Position numbers and translations under genes: made by a program. A stretch of DNA of 24,733 nucleotides, taken from positions 1 to 24,733 of the forward strand of contig DASWCW010000161.1 in NCBI GenBank assembly GCA_036395835.1, in the 5' to 3' direction. Positions 24,604 through 24,733 of the stretch are shown here, piece by piece (positions within the stretch are counted from its first letter, which is position 1; each line of letters begins with the position of its first letter). The notes under the pieces are model-generated. The model saw only the letters and a list, made by a program, of their open reading frames with translations, was not told where the DNA came from and did no database searches. This DNA comes from AP-16 sp036395835. GTDB lineage: Bacteria; Pseudomonadota; Alphaproteobacteria; Rhizobiales; Xanthobacteraceae.

Positions 24604-24733
24604 GTCGCGGTAGGGACGCGAGTTACCTCGCGCCCCCCGCTCAGATCCGTACATGCAGCTTTCCCGCATACGGCTCCTACCTCGGGTCCAGACGGCAAAT
24701 GCTTGCCGTATGCGTTCCAGCGCCTGTGACGCG
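24604..24733 (-). mobile_element. Group II intron 3' end (domains V and VI), running off the window
   Basis: On the minus strand, GAGCCGTATGCGGG-AAAGC-TGCATGTACGGATCT (24675 down to about 24640) has the shape and sequence of group II intron domain V: AGCCGT start, short tetraloop-type tip and TACGG return strand. It is followed by domain VI, a hairpin with arms CGCGAG and CTCGCG around GTAA and a likely bulged branch-point A in CCCTACC, seven bases before an AC end at 24604. The next bases are the coding sequence CGGCGGGAGTTC of the binding protein. The intron's reverse transcriptase and domain I-IV would lie to the right of the window. The orientation matches the interrupted gene, so the intron could be spliced. 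Confidence 0.75.

Noticed and set aside
24604..24669. Met 24669 as the start of the last binding-protein gene
   Set aside because: These codons lie in intron domains V and VI; sister genes start with MRRREF, which here is cut by the intron.
1..24733. CRISPR array or prophage
   Set aside because: No regularly spaced direct repeats with unique spacers and no phage structural, lysis or integrase genes were seen.

Overview
The window is GC-rich with an alphaproteobacterial, probably Rhizobiales (Bradyrhizobium-like or Xanthobacteraceae-like), character. The grounds are the Omp25/31-type outer-membrane protein, the RlpA lipoprotein, small secreted proteins typical of that order, a perfect TTAA-N7-TTAA CtrA-type site, and PF04392-type substrate-binding proteins in tandem. 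The assignment rests on protein style recognised by eye; no database was searched.

Left half (1-11,943) looks like ordinary, intact chromosome. It holds rlpA (minus) divergent from a DJ-1/PfpI isonitrile-hydratase-like gene. Next comes an envelope/second-messenger group: a CHASE2 adenylate cyclase (1951-4167), a convergent TPR plus beta-barrel protein (4226-5386), a divergent secreted FecR-domain protein (5646-6404) and an Omp25-like barrel (6626-7414). Small exported or unknown proteins and a class I methyltransferase (9008-9838) follow, then three small exported proteins on the minus strand, a small unknown gene with a CtrA-type box upstream, and tRNA-Ser(UGA) at 11,852-11,943.

Right half (11,944-24,733) is an accessory mosaic. 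A hipBA toxin-antitoxin operon has three operator palindromes whose centres are exactly 50 bp apart and which bracket a good sigma-70-like promoter. Next is a decayed piece of what looks like a phage-defence island: a helicase C-terminal remnant joined out of frame to a DUF499-type ATPase carrying one frameshift and one amber codon. An intact two-gene TPR operon follows, then a truncated acyl-CoA-ligase-like gene and an IS110-type transposase pseudogene whose start is replaced by an alpha/beta-hydrolase fragment. The window ends in a tandem array of PF04392-type substrate-binding-protein genes, each broken (two frameshifts, one ochre codon). The last of these is interrupted at its signal peptide by the 3' end (domains V and VI) of a group II intron that runs off the window.

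The most interesting possible system is the CHASE2 cyclase / TPR-barrel / FecR / Omp neighbourhood, a plausible envelope-sensing cAMP module of unknown signal. The best regulatory structure is the hipBA operator array. The best mobile-element find is the group II intron end, which explains why the last substrate-binding protein lacks a proper start.
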